A stretch of DNA of 64,000 nucleotides from an uncultured Butyricicoccus sp. Lineage in GTDB: Bacteria > Bacillota > Clostridia > Oscillospirales > Butyricicoccaceae. The notes under the pieces were generated by a model. It did not search any database and was not told the DNA's origin. It was given only the letters and a program-made list of their open reading frames with translations. Location: the NCBI GenBank assembly GCA_944384655.1, contig CALWUF010000057.1:1-64000 (forward strand). The letters are read 5' to 3'. Of this stretch, positions 25,669-33,290 are shown one piece after another (position 1 is the first letter of the stretch; each line of letters opens with the position of its first letter). Position numbers and translations under genes: made by a program.

Positions 25669-26406
25669 ATGTCTGGACATTCAAAATGGAACAATATCGC
25701 CAAGCGAAAAGGGGCAAATGACGCCAAAAAAGCGGCTATTTTTACCAAAATTGGTCGTAAAATGGCGGTTGCAATCAAGGAAGGCGGTTCCGCTAATCCG
25801 GATAACAATGCAAAACTACGTGACTGTATCGCCGAAGCAAAGGCAAACAACGTCCCCAATGACAACATCAAGCGTATGCTCGACCGCGGCAATACCAGCA
25901 ATGTAAACTATGAAGCCAATACCTATGAAGGCTATGGCGTGGGCGGCATCGCAGTCATCTGTGAGACACTGACGGACAACCGCAACCGCACTGTCGCAGA
26001 TGTCCGCCATTACTTTGACAAGTTCGGTGCAGGACTCGGCAATGCCGGTTGTGTCTCCTGGCAGTTTGAACAGAAAGGCGTCCTCATCATTGAGCGCGGC
26101 GATCTCGATGAAGATGAAACCATGATGACCGCACTGGATGCGGGCGCAGACGATTTCCAGGCAGATGACGATTGTTTCCAAATTTATACTTCTCCGGAGG
26201 ACTTTTCCACTGTCCGCGAAGCGTTGGAAGCTGTCGGTCTGGAATTCGCGCAGGCGGAAATCCAGATGGTTCCGTCCAATTCCATTACACTGGAAAATCC
26301 GGACGACATGGCAAGCATGCGCAAGCTGCTCGATGCGCTCGAAGACAACGACGATGTGCAGCACGTCTGGCACAACTGGGAAAATGAGGACGAATACGAA
26401 GGCTGA
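25669..26406 (+). CDS. yebC: YebC/PmpR-family protein
   Basis: 245 residues, standard length. The N-terminus AGHSKWNNI-type motif (SGHSKWNNIAKRKGANDAKK) is diagnostic, followed by GSANPDNNAKLR and the GYGVGG loop. Family members act as transcription regulators or, for the YebC2 branch, help ribosomes at polyproline stretches. GGAGG precedes the ATG. It is monocistronic between its own promoter and a strong terminator. Confidence 0.94.
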   Translation: MSGHSKWNNIAKRKGANDAKKAAIFTKIGRKMAVAIKEGGSANPDNNAKLRDCIAEAKANNVPNDNIKRMLDRGNTSNVNYEANTYEGYGVGGIAVICETLTDNRNRTVADVRHYFDKFGAGLGNAGCVSWQFEQKGVLIIERGDLDEDETMMTALDAGADDFQADDDCFQIYTSPEDFSTVREALEAVGLEFAQAEIQMVPSNSITLENPDDMASMRKLLDALEDNDDVQHVWHNWENEDEYEG

Positions 26407-26436
26407 TTGCCATCGTTTCCCCTCCATAACAGATAT

Positions 26437-26478
26437 CCTTCCCCAACCGTGTTCTTTCCCGGTTGGGGAAGGTTTTTT
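26437..26478 (+). terminator. Terminator after yebC
   Basis: CCTTCCCCAACCG/CGGTTGGGGAAGG stem of 13 bp with a ten-base loop and TTTTTT. Confidence 0.93.
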
Positions 26479-26561
26479 ACATAGACAGAACAGACGTTTT
26501 CCTGTAAAATAAATGCAGGTGCACAGCATCTATACTGATTTTTTCAAGGGGGACTCCATGT

Positions 26562-27164
26562 ATGCCGCTTTCCATCGTTAAAAATGATATCGCAGCCATG
26601 CACATCGATAAACCGCTGTTTGTGCGCATACAGTCATACATCGACGGCCACTACATAGACGCCCTGTCTCCCTGTCAACCGCAAGGGAGCGAAAATCTTC
26701 TACAGCTATACGATTTCCTGTCGCCCCCTGTCTCGCGCAGAACACACAGCCATGTGCTCATGTCCGGCACGCCATTTCAACCGTGGCCGGGCGCTCGCTC
26801 TTTGGAAGAACTCGTATTCAATTTAGACGAATCATTTTCCCATATGCTGCTGCGTCTGATTGATGAAAAAGGTATGACAGATGTCGAAACGTATAAACGC
26901 GCAAACATGGACCGCAAATTGTTTTCCAAAATCCGAAAGGACAATGGTTACAATCCGAGTAAGCCCACTGCGCTTGCGCTTGCGATCGCACTGCGGCTCA
27001 ATCTGGATGAGACGCGCGATCTTCTCGCCAAGGCAGGCTATGCGCTGTCGCACAGCAGCAAATTTGATGTCATTATCGAATATTTCATCCGGGAGGGTAT
27101 GTATGACATCGATACGATCAATGAAATGTTATTTGCGTTTGGTCAAAAATTGCTGGGAGATTGA
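26562..27164 (+). CDS. Macro-domain-family protein lacking the macro fold
   Basis: 200 residues. The C-terminal about 120 residues (from [20 protein letters not shown] through [20 protein letters not shown] and [20 protein letters not shown] to the end) are the helical, HTH-like domain that in clostridia usually follows a macro (ADP-ribose-binding) domain. The first 16 residues, [16 protein letters not shown], match the first strand of such macro domains, and [12 protein letters not shown] matches the segment just after one. The roughly 130 residues that should lie between are missing, in frame. AGGGGGA precedes the ATG. The family assignment is from memory; function without the macro fold is unclear. 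Confidence 0.65.
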   Translation: MPLSIVKNDIAAMHIDKPLFVRIQSYIDGHYIDALSPCQPQGSENLLQLYDFLSPPVSRRTHSHVLMSGTPFQPWPGARSLEELVFNLDESFSHMLLRLIDEKGMTDVETYKRANMDRKLFSKIRKDNGYNPSKPTALALAIALRLNLDETRDLLAKAGYALSHSSKFDVIIEYFIREGMYDIDTINEMLFAFGQKLLGD

Positions 27165-27174
27165 ATTCACATTG

Positions 27175-27204
27175 CTCCCTTCGCTCCGGCGAAGGGAGTT
27201 TTTT
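27175..27204 (+). terminator. Terminator after the macro-remnant gene
   Basis: Perfect 10-bp stem CTCCCTTCGC/GCGAAGGGAG with a TCCG loop and TTTTTT. Confidence 0.93.
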
Positions 27205-27540
27205 GATGCGAAAAAATTGATGTCGCTTGTGAAGCGACCTCATAGGCGCGCCGTTATGGTATGCTATGACTACCATAACATATATACAGAAATTCGGTAT
27301 CTCCGCCCACTGTGCGGGCTCAACATGCATATGGATGGTCTGCATCCGCAGACCGGGTGGGAACAGGGGATTGCGGGGCGAGCCGCGCTGTCTGAACGCC
27401 ATAAGGGGATGGCAAAAGGATAGCTCGGCCGCCTTTTTGTGCTTTTGTATTCGCAAGCAGCTTGAACCATACGATCCGGATAGAAAAATAGCAATATCAA
27501 CAGGCATTTGCGCAAATTAAAAATTGCTTTTTTAAAATCA
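27205..27540. other. Gene-free, hairpin-dense segment
   Basis: About 335 bases with no credible reading frame. Perfect inverted repeats follow one another: GTCGCTT/AAGCGAC near 27222-27238, GTTATGGTA/TACCATAAC near 27253-27279, CCGC/GCGG, then GGTCTGC/GCAGACC around 27337-27354, flanked by CCCAC/GTGGG that could close over it. A weak hairpin plus TTTTTT ends the stretch near 27535. It may be a non-coding RNA or an intergenic repeat; I do not match it to a known family. Confidence 0.4.
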
Positions 27541-27549
27541 AAGAATAGA

Positions 27550-27581
27550 GAGGGGAAACAGCAACACCGCTGTCTCCCCTC
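27550..27581 (-). terminator. Terminator after the 27.6 kb lipoprotein gene
   Basis: GAGGGGA-ACAGC / GCTGT-TCCCCTC stem, followed by TCTATTCTTTG on the minus strand. Confidence 0.75.
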
Positions 27582-27607
27582 CGTTATTCCAATGGAACCA
27601 CCAATTG

Positions 27608-28342
27608 TCAACCTCGTGTGACGGTTTTGGTCGTCTCAGGCACAGTCCATACAATCGTATCCACAAACTGTTTTGCCCCCTGCATACCGCAAGTCAATTC
27701 CCATTCATATAGGATATTGTTTTCCAGTATCAGAATTTTTGCCGTCTGCATATCGTCATCTGCAAAAATATGTACCTGTTTGTCGGCAACCGGCTGATAA
27801 ACCTCATGCACAATGGCGTCACTGATTTCCATGCCGCCGGTTATGTATTGTTTTCCCGGCGTGTCCAGATAACAGAACATGCTCGCCGATACGGTCATGC
27901 CATCCTGTTCGACCTGCGCACAGGTGATATCCACCAGCTTTTCCCGGTCATTATACTGTAGATAAAAATGATCTTCCCCCTCTGGATACTGCACCTCGGC
28001 GCTTTTCCGGAGCGTGACATCGAGCAGATCTTCGAGCTGGTCATAGGATTGGAACAATTCTGTGTGCCAGTTATCGTCTGGTTCCGTCGCCTGCATATCA
28101 TAGCTGTTCCCATCGGACAGGGTGACCGGTTCCTCTGTGGCAGCAGGGAGCGATTCCAGATTTTCTCTCGCCGTTTCGCTCAGTTCAGCACCTGCTAAAT
28201 TGAGATAAATATCGAGCGTTGTCACGCCGTCGGACGTACTGCTCACCGCTCGAAAATCGTCCTGTTCATAGATGGTCTTTGTACATCCCGTCAGCAACAG
28301 CGCACCCAACAGAAGTGTACACCACACAAACGGTTTATTCAT
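27608..28342 (-). CDS. Lipoprotein of unknown function
   Basis: 244 residues. Signal peptide with lipobox LLTGC (Cys at residue 20), then an extracellular domain. The region with NDREKLVDITCAQVEQDGMTVSASMFC suggests a beta-rich fold like DUF6612/LolA-type lipoproteins, but I cannot assign it. GAGAGGAA precedes the ATG. It is monocistronic with its own terminator. Confidence 0.75.
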   Translation of the reverse strand: MNKPFVWCTLLLGALLLTGCTKTIYEQDDFRAVSSTSDGVTTLDIYLNLAGAELSETARENLESLPAATEEPVTLSDGNSYDMQATEPDDNWHTELFQSYDQLEDLLDVTLRKSAEVQYPEGEDHFYLQYNDREKLVDITCAQVEQDGMTVSASMFCYLDTPGKQYITGGMEISDAIVHEVYQPVADKQVHIFADDDMQTAKILILENNILYEWELTCGMQGAKQFVDTIVWTVPETTKTVTRG

Positions 28343-28493
28343 ATCGGTTCCTCTCCTTTCTGACGAATCGAAATATTTTTTGTTCTATATCATAACTGAA
28401 ACACCACAAATCTCCATCTCACACAACATGATATAAGAAGCCGTGAAGCCCAGCGCATCGCCCCCAACCGCACGGCAATGTTTGTCCTTCGTC

Positions 28494-29333
28494 TTACAGC
28501 CGGTGAAAGATTGGTTTCATCTTTTCAAATGTACATATCGAAGAAAATCCCATCCGCTTTAATTCTTCTACCGTTTCTTTGATATATGCGCCCAGATGTT
28601 CCTGTTTATGCGCATCACTGCCTATTGTAATGACCGTCCCGCCGAGATCTCTATAAAGCCTTACGATTTGTCTCGATGGCGTCAAATCATTCAATCCATA
28701 TCGATGGCTGGAGGTGTTGATTTCAATGCCTTTTCCATCTTTGATTGCCTGCTTCAAAATCTCGGCTACAAGATCTTTGACATTTTCAAAGGGATAACTC
28801 CCAGCCATATCATAACGGGTAATCATATCCAAATGTCCCAACACACTGTATTCTTTATACTTGCGGATCACCTCAAGAATTTCTTCGTAATACTTTCGAT
28901 TATATTCTCTTTGGGTCTTATTGTTTTGAAAATCCTGTGTCCAGAATTCTTTGTCTTCTACCTGATGACAGGACAAAAGAATAAAATCAAATGGATAGGA
29001 ATCAAACAACTTTTGATATTGGGGAATGGTATGAACCTGTATACCAAATTCCATACCTTCTCGTATGACAATTTTCCCCGCATATTTGTTTCGCATACGG
29101 TTGATTTCGGCATGATATGCAGGATATTTCACATTCATCATTGGAAGCGTTGCTTTTTCTTCCGGATGATATACATCAGATTGATCGATCCAATCTTGTT
29201 TTATACCATAATCCACATGATCGGTAAAACAAATTTCTGACAGTCCCATGCCAATGGCATCGCGAATAAGCTGTTCCATTGGATAATCCGAATCATCGCT
29301 GTAATAGGTGTGTACATGATAATCTGCGTACAT
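28494..29333 (-). CDS. hisJ: PHP-domain phosphatase (HisJ-type)
   Basis: 279 residues. PHP metal-binding motifs: DYHVHTYYSDDS at the start, EICFTDHVDYG, REGMEFGIQ, LSCHQVED, LGHLDMITRYD and TIGSDAHKQEHLG near the end. HisJ enzymes dephosphorylate histidinol phosphate, but related PHP phosphatases act on other small phosphates and no his genes are nearby. AAGGG precedes the ATG at 29333. The gene is visibly richer in A+T (AAA, AAT, ATT codons) than its neighbours, which suggests acquisition from elsewhere. Confidence 0.85.
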   Translation of the reverse strand: MYADYHVHTYYSDDSDYPMEQLIRDAIGMGLSEICFTDHVDYGIKQDWIDQSDVYHPEEKATLPMMNVKYPAYHAEINRMRNKYAGKIVIREGMEFGIQVHTIPQYQKLFDSYPFDFILLSCHQVEDKEFWTQDFQNNKTQREYNRKYYEEILEVIRKYKEYSVLGHLDMITRYDMAGSYPFENVKDLVAEILKQAIKDGKGIEINTSSHRYGLNDLTPSRQIVRLYRDLGGTVITIGSDAHKQEHLGAYIKETVEELKRMGFSSICTFEKMKPIFHRL

Positions 29334-29385
29334 ATATATCCCTTCTTCCCTCGCTTCTGTTTGAAATACACTTCCACATGATATG

Positions 29386-29414
29386 ATTATAGTATAGCAA
29401 TCGCGCATACGCAA
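29386..29414 (-). promoter_or_regulatory. Promoter for the PHP phosphatase
   Basis: TTGCGT (29409-29414), 17 bases, TATAAT (29386-29391) on the minus strand, about 55 bases before the start. Confidence 0.65.
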
Positions 29415-29580
29415 AATCAAGAGGAAATAAACAATCGCAAACCCGTCTTCGCAATGCAATTGCCTGCTCCTGTTTTTATGGAAATCGTTCCCTACGGACG
29501 CCTTCCGACATCTCCCTGCATTTCAAATCCAATCATGTATCATGTTTGCACAGCGGTACATACTAACCTGGGGTGATAAC

Positions 29581-30885
29581 ATGATCAATTCTATTTGGGC
29601 CGATACATCTGCGTTCCCGGAATTTGAACCGCTCGCCAGTGACTGCAAAACAGACGTTTTGATTATCGGCGGCGGCATGGCGGGTTTGCTATGCGCCTAT
29701 CTGCTCAAACAGGCAAATATCGACTGTTTGCTCATCGAAGCAGATCGCATCTGCCATGGCGTATCGAGAAATACAACGGCAAAGCTGACGATACAGCATG
29801 GGCTGATCTATGACCGGATGTTGCATCGATTTGGTGTGGAAAAAACCCGCATGTATCTGGAGGCAAACAAGGCTGCACTGATGCAATATCGCAATCTGTG
29901 CCGGACGATTGCGTGTGATTTTGAGACAAAAGATTCCTTTGTTTATTCGATCGATCAGCCGAAAAAACTGGAAAAAGAACTGAATGCATTGCATCGCATC
30001 GGTTTGCATGCAACATATGCAGATCAGCTTCCCCTGCCGTTTCCCACAGCCGGTGCAGTGTGTTTTCCCAATCAGGCGCAATTCCATCCGTTGAAGTTTG
30101 CCGCAGCCATTGCACAGGGGTTGCCGATCTGTGAACGCACAGTTGCCCGTTCCTTCGACGGGCATTCCATTGTGACCAATCGCGGAAAAATCACCGCATC
30201 AAAGATCATTGCAACCACACATTTCCCACTTTTTAACCGGCATGGCGCATATTTCCTCAAGCTGTACCAACATCGTTCCTATGTATTGGCATTGACACAT
30301 GCGCCACAGATCGATGGCATGTATGTGGATGAAGCGAAGACCGGTCTGTCATTCCGCAATTATCACGATATGCTGTTGCTCGGAGGCGGCGGACATCGCA
30401 CAGGAAAGCAAGGTGGCTGTTGGACGGAACTTGAACGCATTGCACAGACCTACTATCCGCAAGCCCGTGAAACCTGCCGCTGGGCAACTCAGGATTGTAT
30501 CACATTGGATGATATTCCCTATATCGGACAATATGGTGCAAAAACGCCGGATTTGTATGTGGCAACGGGTTTTAACAAATGGGGTATGACCTCGTCGATG
30601 CTGTCTGCCATGTTGTTGTGCGACCTGGTGCAGGGAAAAAAATCAGAATATGGGCCAGTATTTTCACCATCCCGCACAATGCTGCGACCGCAACTGGCAC
30701 GCAATGTTTTACAATCTACCGTTCATCTGCTCTCCCTTTCCAAACCGCGTTGTCCGCATATGGGCTGTGCGCTTACATGGAATGGTCAGGAACGCTCCTG
30801 GGATTGTCCCTGTCATGGTTCGCGTTTTACAGAAGACGGAACACTGTTGGACAACCCCGCAACAGGAAACCTGAAACACAAATAA
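29581..30885 (+). CDS. FAD-dependent oxidoreductase with C-terminal Rieske domain
   Basis: 434 residues. N-terminal FAD-binding Rossmann motif VLIIGGGMAGLLCAYLL (residues about 27-43), then a DadA/GlpO-like oxidoreductase body. The last about 50 residues are a Rieske [2Fe-2S] module: CPHMGC and CPCHGSRF supply the Cys-His pairs. The layout matches B. subtilis YhfW, of unknown substrate; electrons probably pass between flavin and cluster. GGGGTGAT precedes the ATG at 29581. The Rieske motif is close to the C-terminus, so the domain is compact but both ligand pairs are intact. Confidence 0.87.
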   Translation: MINSIWADTSAFPEFEPLASDCKTDVLIIGGGMAGLLCAYLLKQANIDCLLIEADRICHGVSRNTTAKLTIQHGLIYDRMLHRFGVEKTRMYLEANKAALMQYRNLCRTIACDFETKDSFVYSIDQPKKLEKELNALHRIGLHATYADQLPLPFPTAGAVCFPNQAQFHPLKFAAAIAQGLPICERTVARSFDGHSIVTNRGKITASKIIATTHFPLFNRHGAYFLKLYQHRSYVLALTHAPQIDGMYVDEAKTGLSFRNYHDMLLLGGGGHRTGKQGGCWTELERIAQTYYPQARETCRWATQDCITLDDIPYIGQYGAKTPDLYVATGFNKWGMTSSMLSAMLLCDLVQGKKSEYGPVFSPSRTMLRPQLARNVLQSTVHLLSLSKPRCPHMGCALTWNGQERSWDCPCHGSRFTEDGTLLDNPATGNLKHK

Positions 30886-30898
30886 CTGTTGCATAGAA

Positions 30899-30934
30899 AA
30901 CCCGGCGGCGAAACAGATGTTTTGCCGCCGGGTT
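30899..30934. terminator. Hairpin after the Rieske oxidoreductase gene
   Basis: AACCCGGCGGCGAAAC/GTTTTGCCGCCGGGTT, a 16-bp near-perfect stem. The T-run is on the minus side (TTTTCT) and nearly absent on plus, so it may act as a weak plus-strand terminator or an RNA-stability hairpin. Confidence 0.55.
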
Positions 30935-31094
30935 CGCGCTGTCCTTTCCCCATTCCATGACCGATTGCACTTGATGCGGACATGGACCGAACCTCCGGTT
31001 GCATTGACATCCGGAAAGCTCCGTACACACCTGCCGCAAACGCTTTTTACATGGATTTGAATAAAAAATAACATGGGTATGGTCGCAAATTCGT

Positions 31095-31123
31095 TTGCTT
31101 TCCTCTATGCTATAGGATAGAAT
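31095..31123 (+). promoter_or_regulatory. Promoter for the phospholipase C-like gene
   Basis: TTGCTT (31095-31100), 17 bases, TAGAAT (31118-31123), about 55 bases before the ATG at 31177. Confidence 0.6.
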
Positions 31124-31176
31124 AAAGAAAAATGTATGGATCGAATAAACTTGGAGAGAAAGAGGGAGAGACTGGC

Positions 31177-31992
31177 ATGCCAACGACCTATGCACATTAT
31201 CGTTTTGGCTGTACGGTATACAACCATCTGCCGAACTGGGAAAAATACCTGATTGACACCTATCGCCCGCTGTATGACATGGGTCTGCATGGACCGGACG
31301 TCCTGTTTTATTACCGTCCATTTTTGAACAACCCAGTCCGGACACTGGGCAATACCATGCACAACCAGACGGGACAGGCAGTTTTTACCCAGGCAGGTGA
31401 ACGCATTTTACAGGAAGTTGATTTCCGTCCGATGCTCGCATTTACATATGGATTTTTGTGTCACTTTGTGCTTGACAGCATGTGTCACGGTTATGTCGCG
31501 CAAAAAATCGCACAGAGCGGTATTTCCCATTCGGAAATCGAGGCGGAATTTGACCGTGCGCTCATGGTGCATGATGGATACAATCCTGTGCGCCACTGTG
31601 TCACAGGACATCTCAAACCGACACGCGAAATGGCCTCCATACTCAGCCGGTTTTTCCTCGATGTGACACAGGAACAGACCTATGAAGCCATGCGATCGAT
31701 GGTGCGATATCTGGACCTGTTGACTGCACCGTCGCATCTCAAACGCGGCGCATTATATGCCGTCCTCACAGCGTCCGGCAATGGCGGCATGTGCGACCTC
31801 ATTGTAAACAAGCAGGCAAATCCCGCCTGCTTCGACAGTACGGAAGAACTGGTGCATCGGTATGTGCGGGCGCAGCCAATCGCTGTCCAGGCAATTTGTT
31901 CCTACTTTGATATCATCCACGGAAACGAAACCTATGACGATCTGTTTGACCGCACCTTTGATCCGTCGCCACAGGAGGACATGTATGGATAA
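31177..31992 (+). CDS. Zinc-dependent phospholipase C-like protein
   Basis: 271 residues. Histidines and aspartates fit the zinc-dependent phospholipase C / S1-P1 pattern: TYAHYRFG at the start, LHGPDVLFYY, NTMHNQTGQ, FLCHFVLDSMCHGYV and RHCVTGH. No signal peptide is seen, so the enzyme would be cytoplasmic, which differs from secreted alpha-toxins. AGGGAGA precedes the ATG at 31177. Its last eight bases overlap the transporter gene, so the two are translated together. Confidence 0.72.
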   Translation: MPTTYAHYRFGCTVYNHLPNWEKYLIDTYRPLYDMGLHGPDVLFYYRPFLNNPVRTLGNTMHNQTGQAVFTQAGERILQEVDFRPMLAFTYGFLCHFVLDSMCHGYVAQKIAQSGISHSEIEAEFDRALMVHDGYNPVRHCVTGHLKPTREMASILSRFFLDVTQEQTYEAMRSMVRYLDLLTAPSHLKRGALYAVLTASGNGGMCDLIVNKQANPACFDSTEELVHRYVRAQPIAVQAICSYFDIIHGNETYDDLFDRTFDPSPQEDMYG

Positions 31993-33223
31993 ACGGCTCA
32001 CCCGGCTGGAAAAACAATGGATCTTGTATGATGTGGGCAATTCGGCGTTTATCCTGTTGGTCTCCACAATTATGCCGATCTATTTTAATTCTCTCGCAGA
32101 GCGGGGTGGATTATCATCGGTACAATACCTCGCCTATTGGGGATATGCATCTTCGATTGCAACGCTGCTGGTTGCGATGAGCGGTCCCGTGTTCGGTACA
32201 TTCTCTGATATCAAAGGGCTGAAAAAACCCCTGTTTGCCACAGCCATGCTGATCGGCGTATTGGGCTGCGCCGCACTTGGTTTTACGCGGCAATGGCTGT
32301 GGTTTTTGATCGTGTTTGTGATCGCCAGATTTGGATATGCCGTCAGTTTGATTTTTTATGATTCCATGCTCACCGATATCACGCAGCCGGACCGCATGGA
32401 TCGGGTATCCTCGAATGGTTTTGCATGGGGCTATATTGGCAGTTGTATTCCATTTGTATGGAGTCTCGGTGTTGTACTCAGCTCCGAGCATCTCGGCATT
32501 TCCATGGAAACCGCGATGGCGTTCGCCTTTCTGCTCACCGCAGCATGGTGGTTTTGCATGACACTGCCGCTGTTGCGCCATTTCCAACAACGATATTATA
32601 TCAAGCGCCAACCCCATGCCATCCGCATGAGCTTCTCGCGCTTATGGCATACATTGCGCGGCATGAGGCGTCAAAAACAGGTCTTCTTTTTCCTGCTCGC
32701 ATTCTTTTTCTATATTGACGGCGTGTACACCATCATTGACATGGCAACAGCATATGGCGAAGCGCTTGGATTGGATTCCACAGGGCTGCTGCTTGCGCTG
32801 CTGGTGACTCAGATTGTTGCCTGCCCCTGTTCCCTGCTGTTTGGCAGGCTGTCCGGACACATTGCACCGCAGCATCTGATTCCTGTATGCATTGGGGCAT
32901 ATATGTGCATTGCTGTGTTCGCCATGTTTCTGCAAACACAGTTCCAATTCTGGATCCTTGCGATATGTGTCGGCATGTTCCAGGGCGGTATCCAGGCGTT
33001 ATCCCGCTCCTATTTTGCCAAAATTATCCCACAGGAAAAATCCGGTGAATATTTTGGACTGTTGGATATCTGCGGAAAAGGCGCGGCATTTATGGGTACG
33101 GCTGTGGTCAGCATGATTTCTCAGCTGACCGGCAGCATCAACCTCGGCGTCGGTGCAATTGTCGTGTTGTTTTTCATCGGCATTGTATTATTTCGCAAGG
33201 CGGTCGCCTGCAATGAAACCTGA
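31985..33223 (+). CDS. MFS transporter, UMF1/Atg22-like
   Basis: 412 residues with about 12 hydrophobic segments. The opening EKQWILYDVGNSAFILLVST is characteristic of the UMF1 (vacuole effluxer Atg22-like) family, as is GGIQALSRSYFAKIIPQEKSGEYFGL in the second half. Atg22 in yeast exports amino acids; bacterial substrates are unknown. AGGAGG lies seven bases before the ATG at 31985, and the start overlaps the preceding stop codon. A terminator follows. Confidence 0.85.
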   Translation: MDKRLTRLEKQWILYDVGNSAFILLVSTIMPIYFNSLAERGGLSSVQYLAYWGYASSIATLLVAMSGPVFGTFSDIKGLKKPLFATAMLIGVLGCAALGFTRQWLWFLIVFVIARFGYAVSLIFYDSMLTDITQPDRMDRVSSNGFAWGYIGSCIPFVWSLGVVLSSEHLGISMETAMAFAFLLTAAWWFCMTLPLLRHFQQRYYIKRQPHAIRMSFSRLWHTLRGMRRQKQVFFFLLAFFFYIDGVYTIIDMATAYGEALGLDSTGLLLALLVTQIVACPCSLLFGRLSGHIAPQHLIPVCIGAYMCIAVFAMFLQTQFQFWILAICVGMFQGGIQALSRSYFAKIIPQEKSGEYFGLLDICGKGAAFMGTAVVSMISQLTGSINLGVGAIVVLFFIGIVLFRKAVACNET

Positions 33224-33233
33224 ACAAACAACG

Positions 33234-33270
33234 GGAGCCTTCGGCATTGCCGAAGGCTCCTTCCTGTTTT
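33234..33270 (+). terminator. Terminator after the transporter gene
   Basis: GGAGCCTTCGGC/GCCGAAGGCTCC perfect 12-bp stem with a short loop, then TTCCTGTTTT. Confidence 0.85.
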
Positions 33271-33290
33271 CACGTATGGGCCGTTGTGTG

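Noticed and set aside
27118..27507. 129-codon minus-strand frame over the hairpin-dense segment
   Set aside because: It runs through several perfect inverted repeats and a terminator and has no ribosome binding site.
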